A DNA stretch of 61,460 bases, from assembly GCA_028868535.1 (NCBI GenBank), contig JAGWUH010000019.1:1-61460 (forward strand). The letters are read 5' to 3'. The translations under genes were made by a program, and so were the position numbers. Under the pieces are notes generated by a model. That model was not told the DNA's origin and made no database searches. It was given only the letters and a program-made list of their open reading frames with translations. Shown here in pieces: positions 41,460 through 50,105 of this stretch. The stretch comes from Sphingomonadales bacterium. GTDB lineage: Bacteria; Pseudomonadota; Alphaproteobacteria; Sphingomonadales; Sphingomonadaceae. Numbering within the stretch: the stretch's first letter is position 1; each line of letters begins with the position of its first letter.

Positions 41460-42404
41460 ATGCTGAAGCGAATTCGGCGCGGGGTGGACGGAGCCATCGC
41501 GCCCAGGGCGGGAACATCGCGCGGCGGCCAGCCGCTATCGCACAATCGCGCGCCCGCGCCCGACCTCGCGCCGTGGATCGCCCGGCTTTATGCCACCGTG
41601 GTGGACGTGCCCGACGGGTACCGCCTCGAATCCGGCCTGTTCAACGACGTTTCCGTGATCCGCATCCAGTTGCGCGGCGACTGGACCGCCCAGACCGCCG
41701 ACGGCACGCTGCAACTGGGGCGCGCGGCGCTGGTGTTCGGGCCGCACAGCCACCTGATGCCGGTGACGGTGACCGGCAGTTTCACCAGCATCGGCGTGCA
41801 GCTTCGGCCCGGCGCGGGCCACGCGCTGCAAGGCCTCAACGCGGGCGACGTGATCGATCGCATCGTGCCCGCCGAGGCGTTCGGGCTGCGGGCCGAGGCG
41901 GCGATGGAGGCATTGGCCGCGACGCGTTCGCCGGAGCAGGCGCTGGACGTGCTGGAGGGGATGATCCGCCGCATCATCGCCCAGTCGGGCGGCCAGTTGC
42001 CCGATCCGATCTCCGCCCGTTTCGAGGCGCTCAGCTTCACCGATCCCGGCGCCAGCGTTGCCGAGTTCGCCCAGTCCTGCGGGATCAGTTCGCGCCAGCT
42101 GGAACGGTTGATCCGGCGCGACTTCGGGCTGCCGCCGAAGCAGGTGCTGCGCCGTGCCCGCGCGCTCGACATGGCCAGCCACCTGCGCGGCGTCGCCGAC
42201 GAGGCCGAGGCGGAAGAGATCGCGCTGCGGTACTACGACCAGAGCCACCTGACGCGCGAATTCACCGCGTTGTTCGGCATGTCCCCCCGCCAGTTCGTCG
42301 AGGCGCCGAGCCCGTTGCTGACGCTGGCGCTCGAATCGCGGCAGTCGCGCCGGCTCGAGGCGATGGAACGCCTGGCGCCGGGCGAGCCGCGCCCCTGGCA
42401 ATAG
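41460..42404 (+). CDS. AraC-family transcriptional regulator (DUF6597-type N terminus)
   Basis: 314 residues from the ATG at 41460. The N-terminal sensing domain includes YATVVDVPDGYRLESGLFND, aligning with the same segment of the regulator at 36052-36930. The C-terminal AraC domain (~210-300) has VAEFAQSCGISSRQLERLIR, DFGLPPKQVLRRARALDMAS and FTALFGMSPRQFVEAPSPLL. It starts 205 bases from the divergent hisN start. Its target is unknown. Confidence 0.85.
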   Translation: MLKRIRRGVDGAIAPRAGTSRGGQPLSHNRAPAPDLAPWIARLYATVVDVPDGYRLESGLFNDVSVIRIQLRGDWTAQTADGTLQLGRAALVFGPHSHLMPVTVTGSFTSIGVQLRPGAGHALQGLNAGDVIDRIVPAEAFGLRAEAAMEALAATRSPEQALDVLEGMIRRIIAQSGGQLPDPISARFEALSFTDPGASVAEFAQSCGISSRQLERLIRRDFGLPPKQVLRRARALDMASHLRGVADEAEAEEIALRYYDQSHLTREFTALFGMSPRQFVEAPSPLLTLALESRQSRRLEAMERLAPGEPRPWQ

Positions 42405-42405
42405 A

Positions 42406-42498
42406 GCATCGCGCGACAAGGCAGGAACCGGCCTTTCGCGAAAGCGATGCGACGGCAAGAACCGGGATTGAGCTGCCGGATTCGCGCATCAGGCAGCT
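42406..42498. terminator. Two inverted repeats between convergent araC-type gene and prs
   Basis: GCATCGC (42406-42412) pairs with GCGATGC (42444-42450), and AGCTGCC (42471-42477) pairs with GGCAGCT (42492-42498). They fill the gap between convergent stops. Neither has a strong U tract, so a terminator role is a guess. Confidence 0.35.
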
Positions 42499-42515
42499 TG
42501 CCGAGGCCGACCGGC

Positions 42516-43451
<936 letters not shown>

Positions 43452-43589
43452 ATTCGCCTACCCTCCAGACGGCCCCGTCAACGACTTCGGGGAATCGCCC
43501 CGCGGCTCTAACCGGGAGTCGCGCGATTGCAATATTCGGCCGCGCGCGGGCCGGCGGATGATGGGGATATCCGCCGGCTCTGGCACGCT

Positions 43590-44585
43590 TCAGCGCTTGG
43601 TGTTGCCTTCGCGGCGGACCCAGCGCACCGTTCCCGAACTGGCGCGCATGACGACGCTCTCGGTGGTCATGCGGCCGTTCTTCAGGCGCTTGACGCCCTT
43701 GAGCAGCGAGCCGTCGGTGACGCCGGTGGCGGCGAAGATGCAATCGCCCTTGGCGAGCTCGTCGCGGGTGTAGATCTTGTTGAGGTCGGTGATGCCCCAC
43801 TTGCGCGCGCGGGCGCGCTCGTCGTCGTTGCGGAACAGCAGGCGGCCGTTGAACTGGCCGCCGACGCAGCGCAGCGCCGCGGCGGCGAGCACGCCTTCGG
43901 GGGCGCCGCCCGAGCCCATGTAGAGGTCGATCGTGGTTTCCTCGTTGGTCACCGCGATCACCCCGGCGACGTCGCCGTCGCCGATCAGCACGACGCCGCA
44001 ACCGAGGCCGCGCAGCTCGGCGATCAGTTCGGCGTGGCGCGGACGGTCGAGCACGCAGACGATGATCTCGTGCGGCTCGACGCCCTTGGCCGCGGCGACG
44101 GCCTTGACGTTCTCGGTCGGCGACTTGTCGAGGCTGATCACGCCGTCGGGATAACCGGGGCCGACCGCGAGCTTGTCCATGTAGACGTCGGGCGCGTTGA
44201 GCAGGTTGCCTTCCTCGGCGCAGGCGAGCACCGCCAGCGCGTTCGGGCCGGCCTTGGCGGTGATCGTCGTGCCCTCGAGCGGATCGAGCGCGATGTCGAT
44301 GCGCGGACCGGTGCCCTGGGCGCCGCCGACCTTCTCGCCGATGAACAGCATCGGCGCTTCGTCGCGCTCACCCTCGCCGATGACGACGGTGCCGTCGATC
44401 GCCAGCTCGTCGAAGGCCTTGCGCATCGCCTCGACCGCGGCGTGGTCGGCGGCCTTTTCGTCGCCGCGGCCCACCAGCGCGGAGGCGGCGATCGCCGCGG
44501 CCTCGGTGACGCGCACCATCTCGAGCACGAGAACGCGGTCGAGAACGCTGCTGGCCGGAGTCGAGTCTGTCCTGGTCGCGGTCAT
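43590..44585 (-). CDS. glpX: Class II fructose-1,6-bisphosphatase GlpX
   Basis: 331 residues from the ATG at 44585 (AGGGACTGAC upstream). Signatures are EMVRVTEAAAIAASALVGRG, VVIGEGERDEAPMLFIGEKV, IDIALDPLEGTTITAKAGPN and GSGGAPEGVLAAAALRCVGG. It is the committed gluconeogenic phosphatase. A hom-glpX pair is common in alphaproteobacteria; there recJ often follows, but here prs does. Confidence 0.95.
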   Translation of the reverse strand: MTATRTDSTPASSVLDRVLVLEMVRVTEAAAIAASALVGRGDEKAADHAAVEAMRKAFDELAIDGTVVIGEGERDEAPMLFIGEKVGGAQGTGPRIDIALDPLEGTTITAKAGPNALAVLACAEEGNLLNAPDVYMDKLAVGPGYPDGVISLDKSPTENVKAVAAAKGVEPHEIIVCVLDRPRHAELIAELRGLGCGVVLIGDGDVAGVIAVTNEETTIDLYMGSGGAPEGVLAAAALRCVGGQFNGRLLFRNDDERARARKWGITDLNKIYTRDELAKGDCIFAATGVTDGSLLKGVKRLKNGRMTTESVVMRASSGTVRWVRREGNTKR

Positions 44586-44693
44586 GTCAGTCCCTGTTGC
44601 TGGAGGAATTCCATACGAATGCAATGCCCGGCCGCTTAGCCAGCGAACCGGCGCTTGTCGAGGGACAGCGGGAACGAAACGTCCCGGCCGGGG

Positions 44694-46061
44694 TCACTCG
44701 TCGAGCAGGTGCATGACCAGGGGAGGAGCGGCGAGGCTGGCCGAACCCTCGAGCAGCCGCAACGCGTGCGCGACGGCGCTTTCCGGCCCTTCGTGCGTGA
44801 CCATCACCACCAGCACCTCGCCGTCCTCCTCGGCGCGGCCCTTCTGGATCAGGCTCTCGATCGAGACGCCGGCGTCGCGCATGGCAGCGGTGATCTCCGC
44901 CAGCACGCCCGGCCGGTCGGCGACGATGAAGCGCAAGTAGGCGCGGCTGCGGCGGTGGCCGGAATCGGCCGGGTCCATCGCCTCGAGGCCGCTGACCGGG
45001 ATCGAGAAGGCGCGATCGGCCTCGAAGCCGGTGTCCATGCCGCGGGCGATGTCGATCACGTCGGCAACCACCGCGCTCGCGGTCGGCCCGTCACCGGCAC
45101 CGGCGCCCTGGAACAGCAGGCGGCCGGAGAAGTTGCCCTCGACGACCACCGCGTTGGTCGCGCCGTCGACGTGCGCGAGCAGGTTGTCGAACGGCACCAG
45201 GTGCGGCTGCACCCGCTGGAACAGGCGCTGCACGCCGTCCGGCCCGGTCGCGGTCTCGGCGGTGGCGATCAGCCGGATGACGTAGCCGAGCGCATCGGCC
45301 TGGGCGATGTCGGCGGCCAGCAGGCGCGAGATGCCCATGGTTTCGACCGAGGCGAAGTCGATGCGGGCGCCGAACGCGATCGACGACAGGATCGACAGCT
45401 TGTGCGCGGCGTCAGTGCCCTCGATGTCGAAGCTCGGGTCGGCCTCGGCATAGCCCTTGGCCTGCGCCTCGGCGAGCACGTCGGCGAAGTCGCGGCCGGT
45501 GTCCTCCATTGTCGACAGGATGAAGTTGCAGGTGCCGTTGAGGATGCCGTAGAGCCGGTCGACCGCGTTGGCGGCGACGCCCTCGCGCAGGCCCTTGATC
45601 ACCGGGATGCCGCCGGCCACGGCCGCCTCGAAGCGCAGCGGGATGCCCGCGGCCTCCGCCGTGCCGGCCAGCTCCATGCCGTGGTGCGCGATCATCGCCT
45701 TGTTGGCGGTGACCAGGCCCTTGCCATGACGGATGGCGTTGCGCGCCAGCGTCAGCGCCGGCCCGTCCGAGCCGCCGACCAGCTCGACGACGACATCGAC
45801 GTCATCGCGCGCGGCCATCGCCGTCATGTCGTCTTCCCAGGCGTAAGGCGAAAGGTCGACGCCGCGGTCCTTGCCGCGATCGCGCGCGCTGACGGCGGTG
45901 ACCACCACGCGGCGCCCGGCGCGGCGCTCGATCAGCGCGGCGTTGCTCTCGATCAGGCGGATGACGCCCGCGCCGACCGTGCCCAGGCCCGCCAGGGCCA
46001 CCCGCAGCGGCGGGCGAGCGGTGGAATGCGTGGAATTGGGAAGCGAAGTCGGATCGGCCAT
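44694..46061 (-). CDS. hom: Homoserine dehydrogenase with ACT domain
   Basis: 455 residues from the ATG at 46061 with AAGGGGG upstream. An NAD(P)-binding N terminus (LRVALAGLGTVGAGVIRLIE), VTANKAMIAHHGMELA, the catalytic core GILNGTCNFILSTMEDTGRD and YAEADPSFDIEGTDAAHKL precede a C-terminal ACT domain (~370-445, FIVADRPGVLAEITAAMRDA) that probably binds threonine for feedback control. It converts aspartate semialdehyde to homoserine for threonine and methionine. Confidence 0.96.
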   Translation of the reverse strand: MADPTSLPNSTHSTARPPLRVALAGLGTVGAGVIRLIESNAALIERRAGRRVVVTAVSARDRGKDRGVDLSPYAWEDDMTAMAARDDVDVVVELVGGSDGPALTLARNAIRHGKGLVTANKAMIAHHGMELAGTAEAAGIPLRFEAAVAGGIPVIKGLREGVAANAVDRLYGILNGTCNFILSTMEDTGRDFADVLAEAQAKGYAEADPSFDIEGTDAAHKLSILSSIAFGARIDFASVETMGISRLLAADIAQADALGYVIRLIATAETATGPDGVQRLFQRVQPHLVPFDNLLAHVDGATNAVVVEGNFSGRLLFQGAGAGDGPTASAVVADVIDIARGMDTGFEADRAFSIPVSGLEAMDPADSGHRRSRAYLRFIVADRPGVLAEITAAMRDAGVSIESLIQKGRAEEDGEVLVVMVTHEGPESAVAHALRLLEGSASLAAPPLVMHLLDE

Positions 46062-46154
46062 GGAAACCCCCTTGGGAAACGCAGCCGTTAGAGCATCGGG
46101 GGGCGGGGTGGAAACCCGGTTTTTCGCCGGGCCGGCCAATCGCCGGGGCAATCG

Positions 46155-47051
46155 TCAGCGATGGCTGCGGCGGCAGGGGCCGAGCGACTCGATCACCATG
46201 CGGTAGTCCGCCGCCGCCTGCGCGCGGTCGGCCGGGCCGGCCGAGAGGTTGGCTTCCGGCGGCAGGCGCGGCGGCAGCGCGCAGGCGAGCCGGTACCAGG
46301 TGAGCGTGTCGGCGGCCGGCGGCTTGCCGCCGTTGTCGAACACCTCGCCGAAGGAAACCGCCCAGTTCGGCGCCTGCCCGGGCTGGCGCGTCACCGAGAT
46401 CGACGCCGGCGGGCCGGCGGCGGTGGCGAGCGTGATCTGCGTCTCGCCCTCGCCCGACAGCGTGCCCGGCACGTACATCGCGTCGCGCACGGCGGCGATC
46501 CGGCCGGGCGCGCCGGGCGCGCGCAGCTCGGCGAGGATGCCGCGCAGGCGGGCCTCGGTCGGCGCATCCCATGGTTCGCGGGCATCGGGGGCGAGCAGTT
46601 GCAGCTCGCCCGGGCGGGCGGGCACGGAGCGCGCGAACACCAGCAGCGGCGTCTTCTTCAGCGACGGCACCTTGCCGCGCGTGTCCAGCGGCCAGTCCAT
46701 CAGGAAGCGCACGTCCTGGCCCAGCGGCGCCGTGCCCACCAGCAGCGCGACGATGCGCGCCTCGACATAGAGGCGGGCCTGGCCGGCGCCGACGTTGCCG
46801 GCCCGCTGCGGCTCCACCACCGCCTGCTTGCGAACCGCGACATGGAGCACCAGCGGCGCCGCGTCGGCGAAATCGGCGAGATCGGCATACGTCGGCCCCG
46901 GCAGTGCCGGCGGCGGTGCCGGCGCGGCGGCGGCCGGGGCGCGAATCGCTGTCACCATGAACAGCAGGGCCAGTGCGCGCCAGCCGCCGCGAAGCCGGAT
47001 TCTGCCGGATTTGCGGGGGCTGGCGGGCGATGAGAACGACGTTTTCGGCAT
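46155..47051 (-). CDS. Exported protein, unknown function
   Basis: 298 residues. A basic N terminus is followed by a hydrophobic segment (LALLFMVTAIRAPAAAAPAP), a likely signal peptide. The mature part contains DAAPLVLHVAVRKQAVVEPQ, LYVEARIVALLVGTAPLGQD, GKVPSLKKTPLLVFARSVPA and TLTWYRLACALPPRLPPEAN. It is globular and probably mixed alpha/beta, with no catalytic motif I can name; I regard it as a lineage-restricted periplasmic protein. It is 93 bases upstream of hom on the same strand and divergent from tonB. Confidence 0.7.
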   Translation of the reverse strand: MPKTSFSSPASPRKSGRIRLRGGWRALALLFMVTAIRAPAAAAPAPPPALPGPTYADLADFADAAPLVLHVAVRKQAVVEPQRAGNVGAGQARLYVEARIVALLVGTAPLGQDVRFLMDWPLDTRGKVPSLKKTPLLVFARSVPARPGELQLLAPDAREPWDAPTEARLRGILAELRAPGAPGRIAAVRDAMYVPGTLSGEGETQITLATAAGPPASISVTRQPGQAPNWAVSFGEVFDNGGKPPAADTLTWYRLACALPPRLPPEANLSAGPADRAQAAADYRMVIESLGPCRRSHR

Positions 47052-47350
47052 GGGGGCGCACCGGAAAGAAAAGCGAATCTGGCGTTAACCTGCGTGAATC
47101 GCCAGTTAACGAGTGCACAAAGCGCATAAGGCGTTGCGTGGGTAGGACAACCCGGTTATTGCTCGCGACAACGCGGGCCAGATAACAATGCGGCCCCACA
47201 AGTCGCCCGGCCGGGCTTCGGTGCTTGGTCCAGGCGGCCCGGAAATTCCGGCAGGGTGGAAAATTTGAGTTTGGTTGTGATCCGCTTGATTGCCGGTTCA
47301 TGGCCCGACCGGGATTTTCCCGGGATGTTCTGATGGAGTGATGAGGCTGA
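47052..47350. promoter_or_regulatory. Divergent promoter region of tonB and the unknown exported gene
   Basis: No gene fits in these 299 bases, which are noticeably less GC-rich than the flanks. CTGGCGTTAAC (47079-47089) and CGCCAGTTAAC (47100-47110) form an interleaved inverted/direct repeat around a ten-base centre, and a GTTAT/ATAAC dyad lies near 47155-47185. These are candidate operators; no regulator can be assigned, and I did not find a convincing Fur box. Confidence 0.45.
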
Positions 47351-47995
47351 ATGGCTTACGCTGACCAACAAATGAGCGGTAATCGCATTACTGCTCTAGT
47401 TATCGTTGCCCTGATTCACCTTGTCGTCGGTTACGCCCTGATCACGGGCCTCGCCTACGAAGGCGTTCGGCAGATCATGAAGAAGGTGACGACCGTCGAC
47501 ATCAAGAAGGAAGAAGAGAAGAAGCCGCCGCCACCGCCTCCCAAGCAGAAGGATCTGCCGCCGCCGCCGATCGTGGCGCCGCCGGTGAAGATCGATATCG
47601 CCCCGGCCCCGCCGCAGATCCAGACGGTGGCCACGCCGCCGCCGGCTCCGCCGCCGATCGTGCTGGCGCCGCCGCCGGCCGCGCCCCCGCCGTCGCAGGC
47701 TCGCGGCGCGACGCCGAAGAACCAGGGCAGCTGGGCTGCGCGCATCCAGGACAACTATCCTGGCGACGCGCTCCGTGCCGAGAAGCAGGGCCGCGTGGGC
47801 GTCCGCGTTTCGATCGGCCCGGATGGTCGCGTGACGTCGTGCTCGGTGACGAGCTCGAGCGGCACGCCCAGCCTCGACAGCGCGGCCTGCGACGGGATGA
47901 TGCGTTATGCGCGCTACAACCCGGCGCTGGACGACTCTGGCCAGCCCACCTCCGGTTCGGCCGCCACGGCCATCGTCTATCGTCTCAACAACTAG
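47351..47995 (+). CDS. tonB: TonB energy-transducing protein
   Basis: 214 residues. A single N-terminal membrane helix (ITALVIVALIHLVVGYALIT, with the conserved His) is followed by a Lys-Glu segment, then a Pro-rich periplasmic spacer (~55-120), and the C-terminal TonB domain (~125-214) with LRAEKQGRVGVRVSIGPDGR and the end TAIVYRLNN. It transmits proton-motive force from ExbB-ExbD to outer-membrane receptors such as that at 19.0-21.5 kb. It is the first gene of a four-gene cluster. Confidence 0.93.
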   Translation: MAYADQQMSGNRITALVIVALIHLVVGYALITGLAYEGVRQIMKKVTTVDIKKEEEKKPPPPPPKQKDLPPPPIVAPPVKIDIAPAPPQIQTVATPPPAPPPIVLAPPPAAPPPSQARGATPKNQGSWAARIQDNYPGDALRAEKQGRVGVRVSIGPDGRVTSCSVTSSSGTPSLDSAACDGMMRYARYNPALDDSGQPTSGSAATAIVYRLNN

Positions 47996-48074
47996 GTTCT
48001 TCGCGCGGCGCCGGGCGGGTCTCCCGCCGGTGTCCTGGGTGACCCGTTACTTCTATTCTTGAGAGGGATATCGC

Positions 48075-48848
48075 ATGCTTTTCCAAATCCTCGCTGCCGG
48101 CGCCGGCGCCGCGCCTGCCCCGAACAAGTTCGGCTTCTCGGAAATGATGTTTCCGAATGGCGAACCGAACTACATCGCGCTGACCGTCGCGACGATCCTC
48201 GCGATCATGTCGTTCGGCTCGTTCTTCATCCTGTTCACCAAGTGGTTCGACCAGAACAAGATCATGAAGGAAGCCCGCACCCTCAGCACCACGTTCTGGC
48301 GTGCGCCCTCGATCAAGGACGGCGGCGCGAAGCTCGAGAAGAACGGTGCGCTGCGCCAGCTCGTCGATGACGCGGTCAACGCCGAGGACCAGGCCAACAA
48401 GATGACCGACGCCCTCGAATCGCACGACTGGCTGCACAACTCGCTGGCCCGTTCGGAAGGCTTCATCAACGGCCGTCTCGCCCAGGGCCTGCCGTTCCTC
48501 GCCACCGTCGGTTCGACCTCGCCGTTCATCGGTCTGTTCGGTACCGTCGTCGGCATCTACCGCGCGCTGATCGCGATCGGCATCGCCGGTTCGGCCTCGA
48601 TCGACAAGGTCGCGGGTCCGGTCGGTGAAGCGCTGATCATGACCGCGATCGGTCTGCTCGTCGCGGTTCCCGCGGTGCTCGCCTACAACTACCTCCAGGC
48701 GCGCAACAAGCGCATCGCGGAAATGCTGTCGGCGTTCTCGAACGACCTGCTCGCCAACATCAGCTCCAAGGGCGCGATCAAGCCGCAGCACGCTGCGACC
48801 GTCGCCGCCCAGGCTGCCAAGGCGCCCGCCGCGCCCGCCAAGGCCTGA
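48075..48848 (+). CDS. exbB: ExbB/TolQ/MotA-family proton channel
   Basis: 257 residues, ATG preceded by GAGAGGG. Three hydrophobic segments: one near residues 35-55, and two in the conserved TolQ/ExbB region LATVGSTSPFIGLFGTVVGI and ALIMTAIGLLVAVPAVLAYN. It forms the pentameric proton channel with ExbD dimers that powers TonB. The C-terminal tail is Ala/Lys-rich. The preceding tonB and the two following exbD genes favour ExbB over TolQ. Confidence 0.93.
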   Translation: MLFQILAAGAGAAPAPNKFGFSEMMFPNGEPNYIALTVATILAIMSFGSFFILFTKWFDQNKIMKEARTLSTTFWRAPSIKDGGAKLEKNGALRQLVDDAVNAEDQANKMTDALESHDWLHNSLARSEGFINGRLAQGLPFLATVGSTSPFIGLFGTVVGIYRALIAIGIAGSASIDKVAGPVGEALIMTAIGLLVAVPAVLAYNYLQARNKRIAEMLSAFSNDLLANISSKGAIKPQHAATVAAQAAKAPAAPAKA

Positions 48849-48966
48849 GGCAACGCCCCCGGCACGGGTGCGCCCGTGCCGGACGGCAGGATCGGGACGG
48901 ACTGCGGCATGCGGCACCCGTCCCGCTCCGGCTCATTCCGAGCCCTTGCAAGGATAGGATAGTACA

Positions 48967-49503
48967 ATGGCAATGTCTGTTGGCGGCGCGGGCGCCGAAG
49001 ATAAACCGATGTCCGACATCAACACGACGCCGCTCGTGGACGTCATGCTCGTGCTGCTGATCATCTTCCTGATCGCGGTTCCGGTCGCGATCCAGCAGAT
49101 CCAGAAGCTGCACATCCCGATCATGGTGTCGCAGGAATCGAAGGACAAGGTCGAGAACCTGCTGCTCACGGTCAGCACCACCGACTCCGGTGGCCGCAGC
49201 GCCGGCGATCCCGGTTTCGAGGGCGCGCAGCGCGGTGGCGACTGCCGGATCTACTTCAACAACATCACGCCGGTGGATTCGGACGAGCTGCGCGACATGG
49301 CGTTCAAGCGCCTCGATGCGATCGTGAAGCGCGCGGGCGGCCCGGAAGCGCTGAAGGACAATCCGGAAATGGTGCCCCAGGTCCACATCCGGGCCGACGT
49401 CGAGGCGCCGTGGCGCTGCGTCGCCGGTGCGATCTACAACGTGCAGATCTCCGGTTACCCGACCGTCGGCTTCATTTCGACCCCGGTCGATCCCAACGGC
49501 TGA
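48967..49503 (+). CDS. exbD: ExbD/TolR-family protein, extended form
   Basis: 178 residues. DKPMSDINTTPLVDVMLVLL carries the conserved membrane Asp in the single helix. The periplasmic domain is larger than usual: a Gly-rich insertion (~residues 75-95) precedes GDCRIYFNN, and a second cysteine lies in APWRCVAGAIYNVQ, so a disulfide is possible. It pairs with ExbB. It differs in length and insert from the second ExbD encoded 35 bases downstream. Confidence 0.92.
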   Translation: MAMSVGGAGAEDKPMSDINTTPLVDVMLVLLIIFLIAVPVAIQQIQKLHIPIMVSQESKDKVENLLLTVSTTDSGGRSAGDPGFEGAQRGGDCRIYFNNITPVDSDELRDMAFKRLDAIVKRAGGPEALKDNPEMVPQVHIRADVEAPWRCVAGAIYNVQISGYPTVGFISTPVDPNG

Positions 49504-49538
49504 CCCGTCGCGGCAACCTCTTCAAGGAGTAACCTCTC

Positions 49539-49997
49539 ATGGCTATGTCAGGCGGCAAAGACGACGGCGAGCCTATGGGCGAAATGAACACGACGCCGTT
49601 GATCGACGTCATGCTCGTGCTGCTCATCATGTTCATCATCACCATCCCGGTGGCTACGCACGCGGTCAACATCGACCTGCCGCCGCCGAACCCGAATCCG
49701 CCTCCGCCGGATCTGATCAAGCCGACCAAGAACAAGGTCGTCATCACCCAGGACAACCAGATCCTGTGGAACGGTACGCCGCAGCAGCCGGACGAACTCG
49801 TCCGCAACCTGATCGCGACGACCAAGATGAAGCCGGAGCCCGAGCTGCAGTTCCAGCCCGACGCGCAGGCAGGCTACAACCTGACCGCGCACGTGCTGAA
49901 CGACATCAAGGGTTCGGGCGTGACCAAGTTCGGTTTCGTCGGCAACGAGCAGTTCGCCTCGTTCGGCAAGGCGGCCAACGCGCCCAAGGCGCAGTAG
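49539..49997 (+). CDS. exbD: ExbD/TolR-family protein, second copy
   Basis: 152 residues with GEMNTTPLIDVMLVLLIMFI (conserved Asp in the membrane helix), a Pro/Asn-rich linker (NIDLPPPNPNPPPPD) and a compact periplasmic domain ending NEQFASFGKAANAPKAQ. Clusters with two ExbD types are known in sphingomonads and xanthomonads. In Xanthomonas the second ExbD is not always needed for iron uptake. It is the last gene before the terminator at 50032-50057. Confidence 0.92.
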   Translation: MAMSGGKDDGEPMGEMNTTPLIDVMLVLLIMFIITIPVATHAVNIDLPPPNPNPPPPDLIKPTKNKVVITQDNQILWNGTPQQPDELVRNLIATTKMKPEPELQFQPDAQAGYNLTAHVLNDIKGSGVTKFGFVGNEQFASFGKAANAPKAQ

Positions 49998-50031
49998 GCC
50001 ACCCGAACCGCGACCCGCGGAGCGATGTGAG

Positions 50032-50057
50032 GGGGGCGGAGCGATCCGCCCCCTTTT
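50032..50057 (+). terminator. Rho-independent terminator of the tonB-exb cluster
   Basis: A perfect 9-bp GC-rich stem (arms 50032-50040 and 50045-50053, GCGA loop) is followed by TTTT, 35 bases after the second exbD. Confidence 0.92.
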
Positions 50058-50105
50058 CATATGGCCGGCAGCGCCTTCGATCGCCCTCGACCGCGCTCAT
50101 TCGCG

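Noticed and set aside
46062..46154. SAM- or threonine-responsive riboswitch before hom
   Set aside because: Only a short hairpin is visible and I could not match any known riboswitch core; the gap is also very short.
47111..47350. Fur box upstream of tonB
   Set aside because: No sequence close to the 19-bp Fur consensus was found by eye; only short dyads with no assigned regulator.
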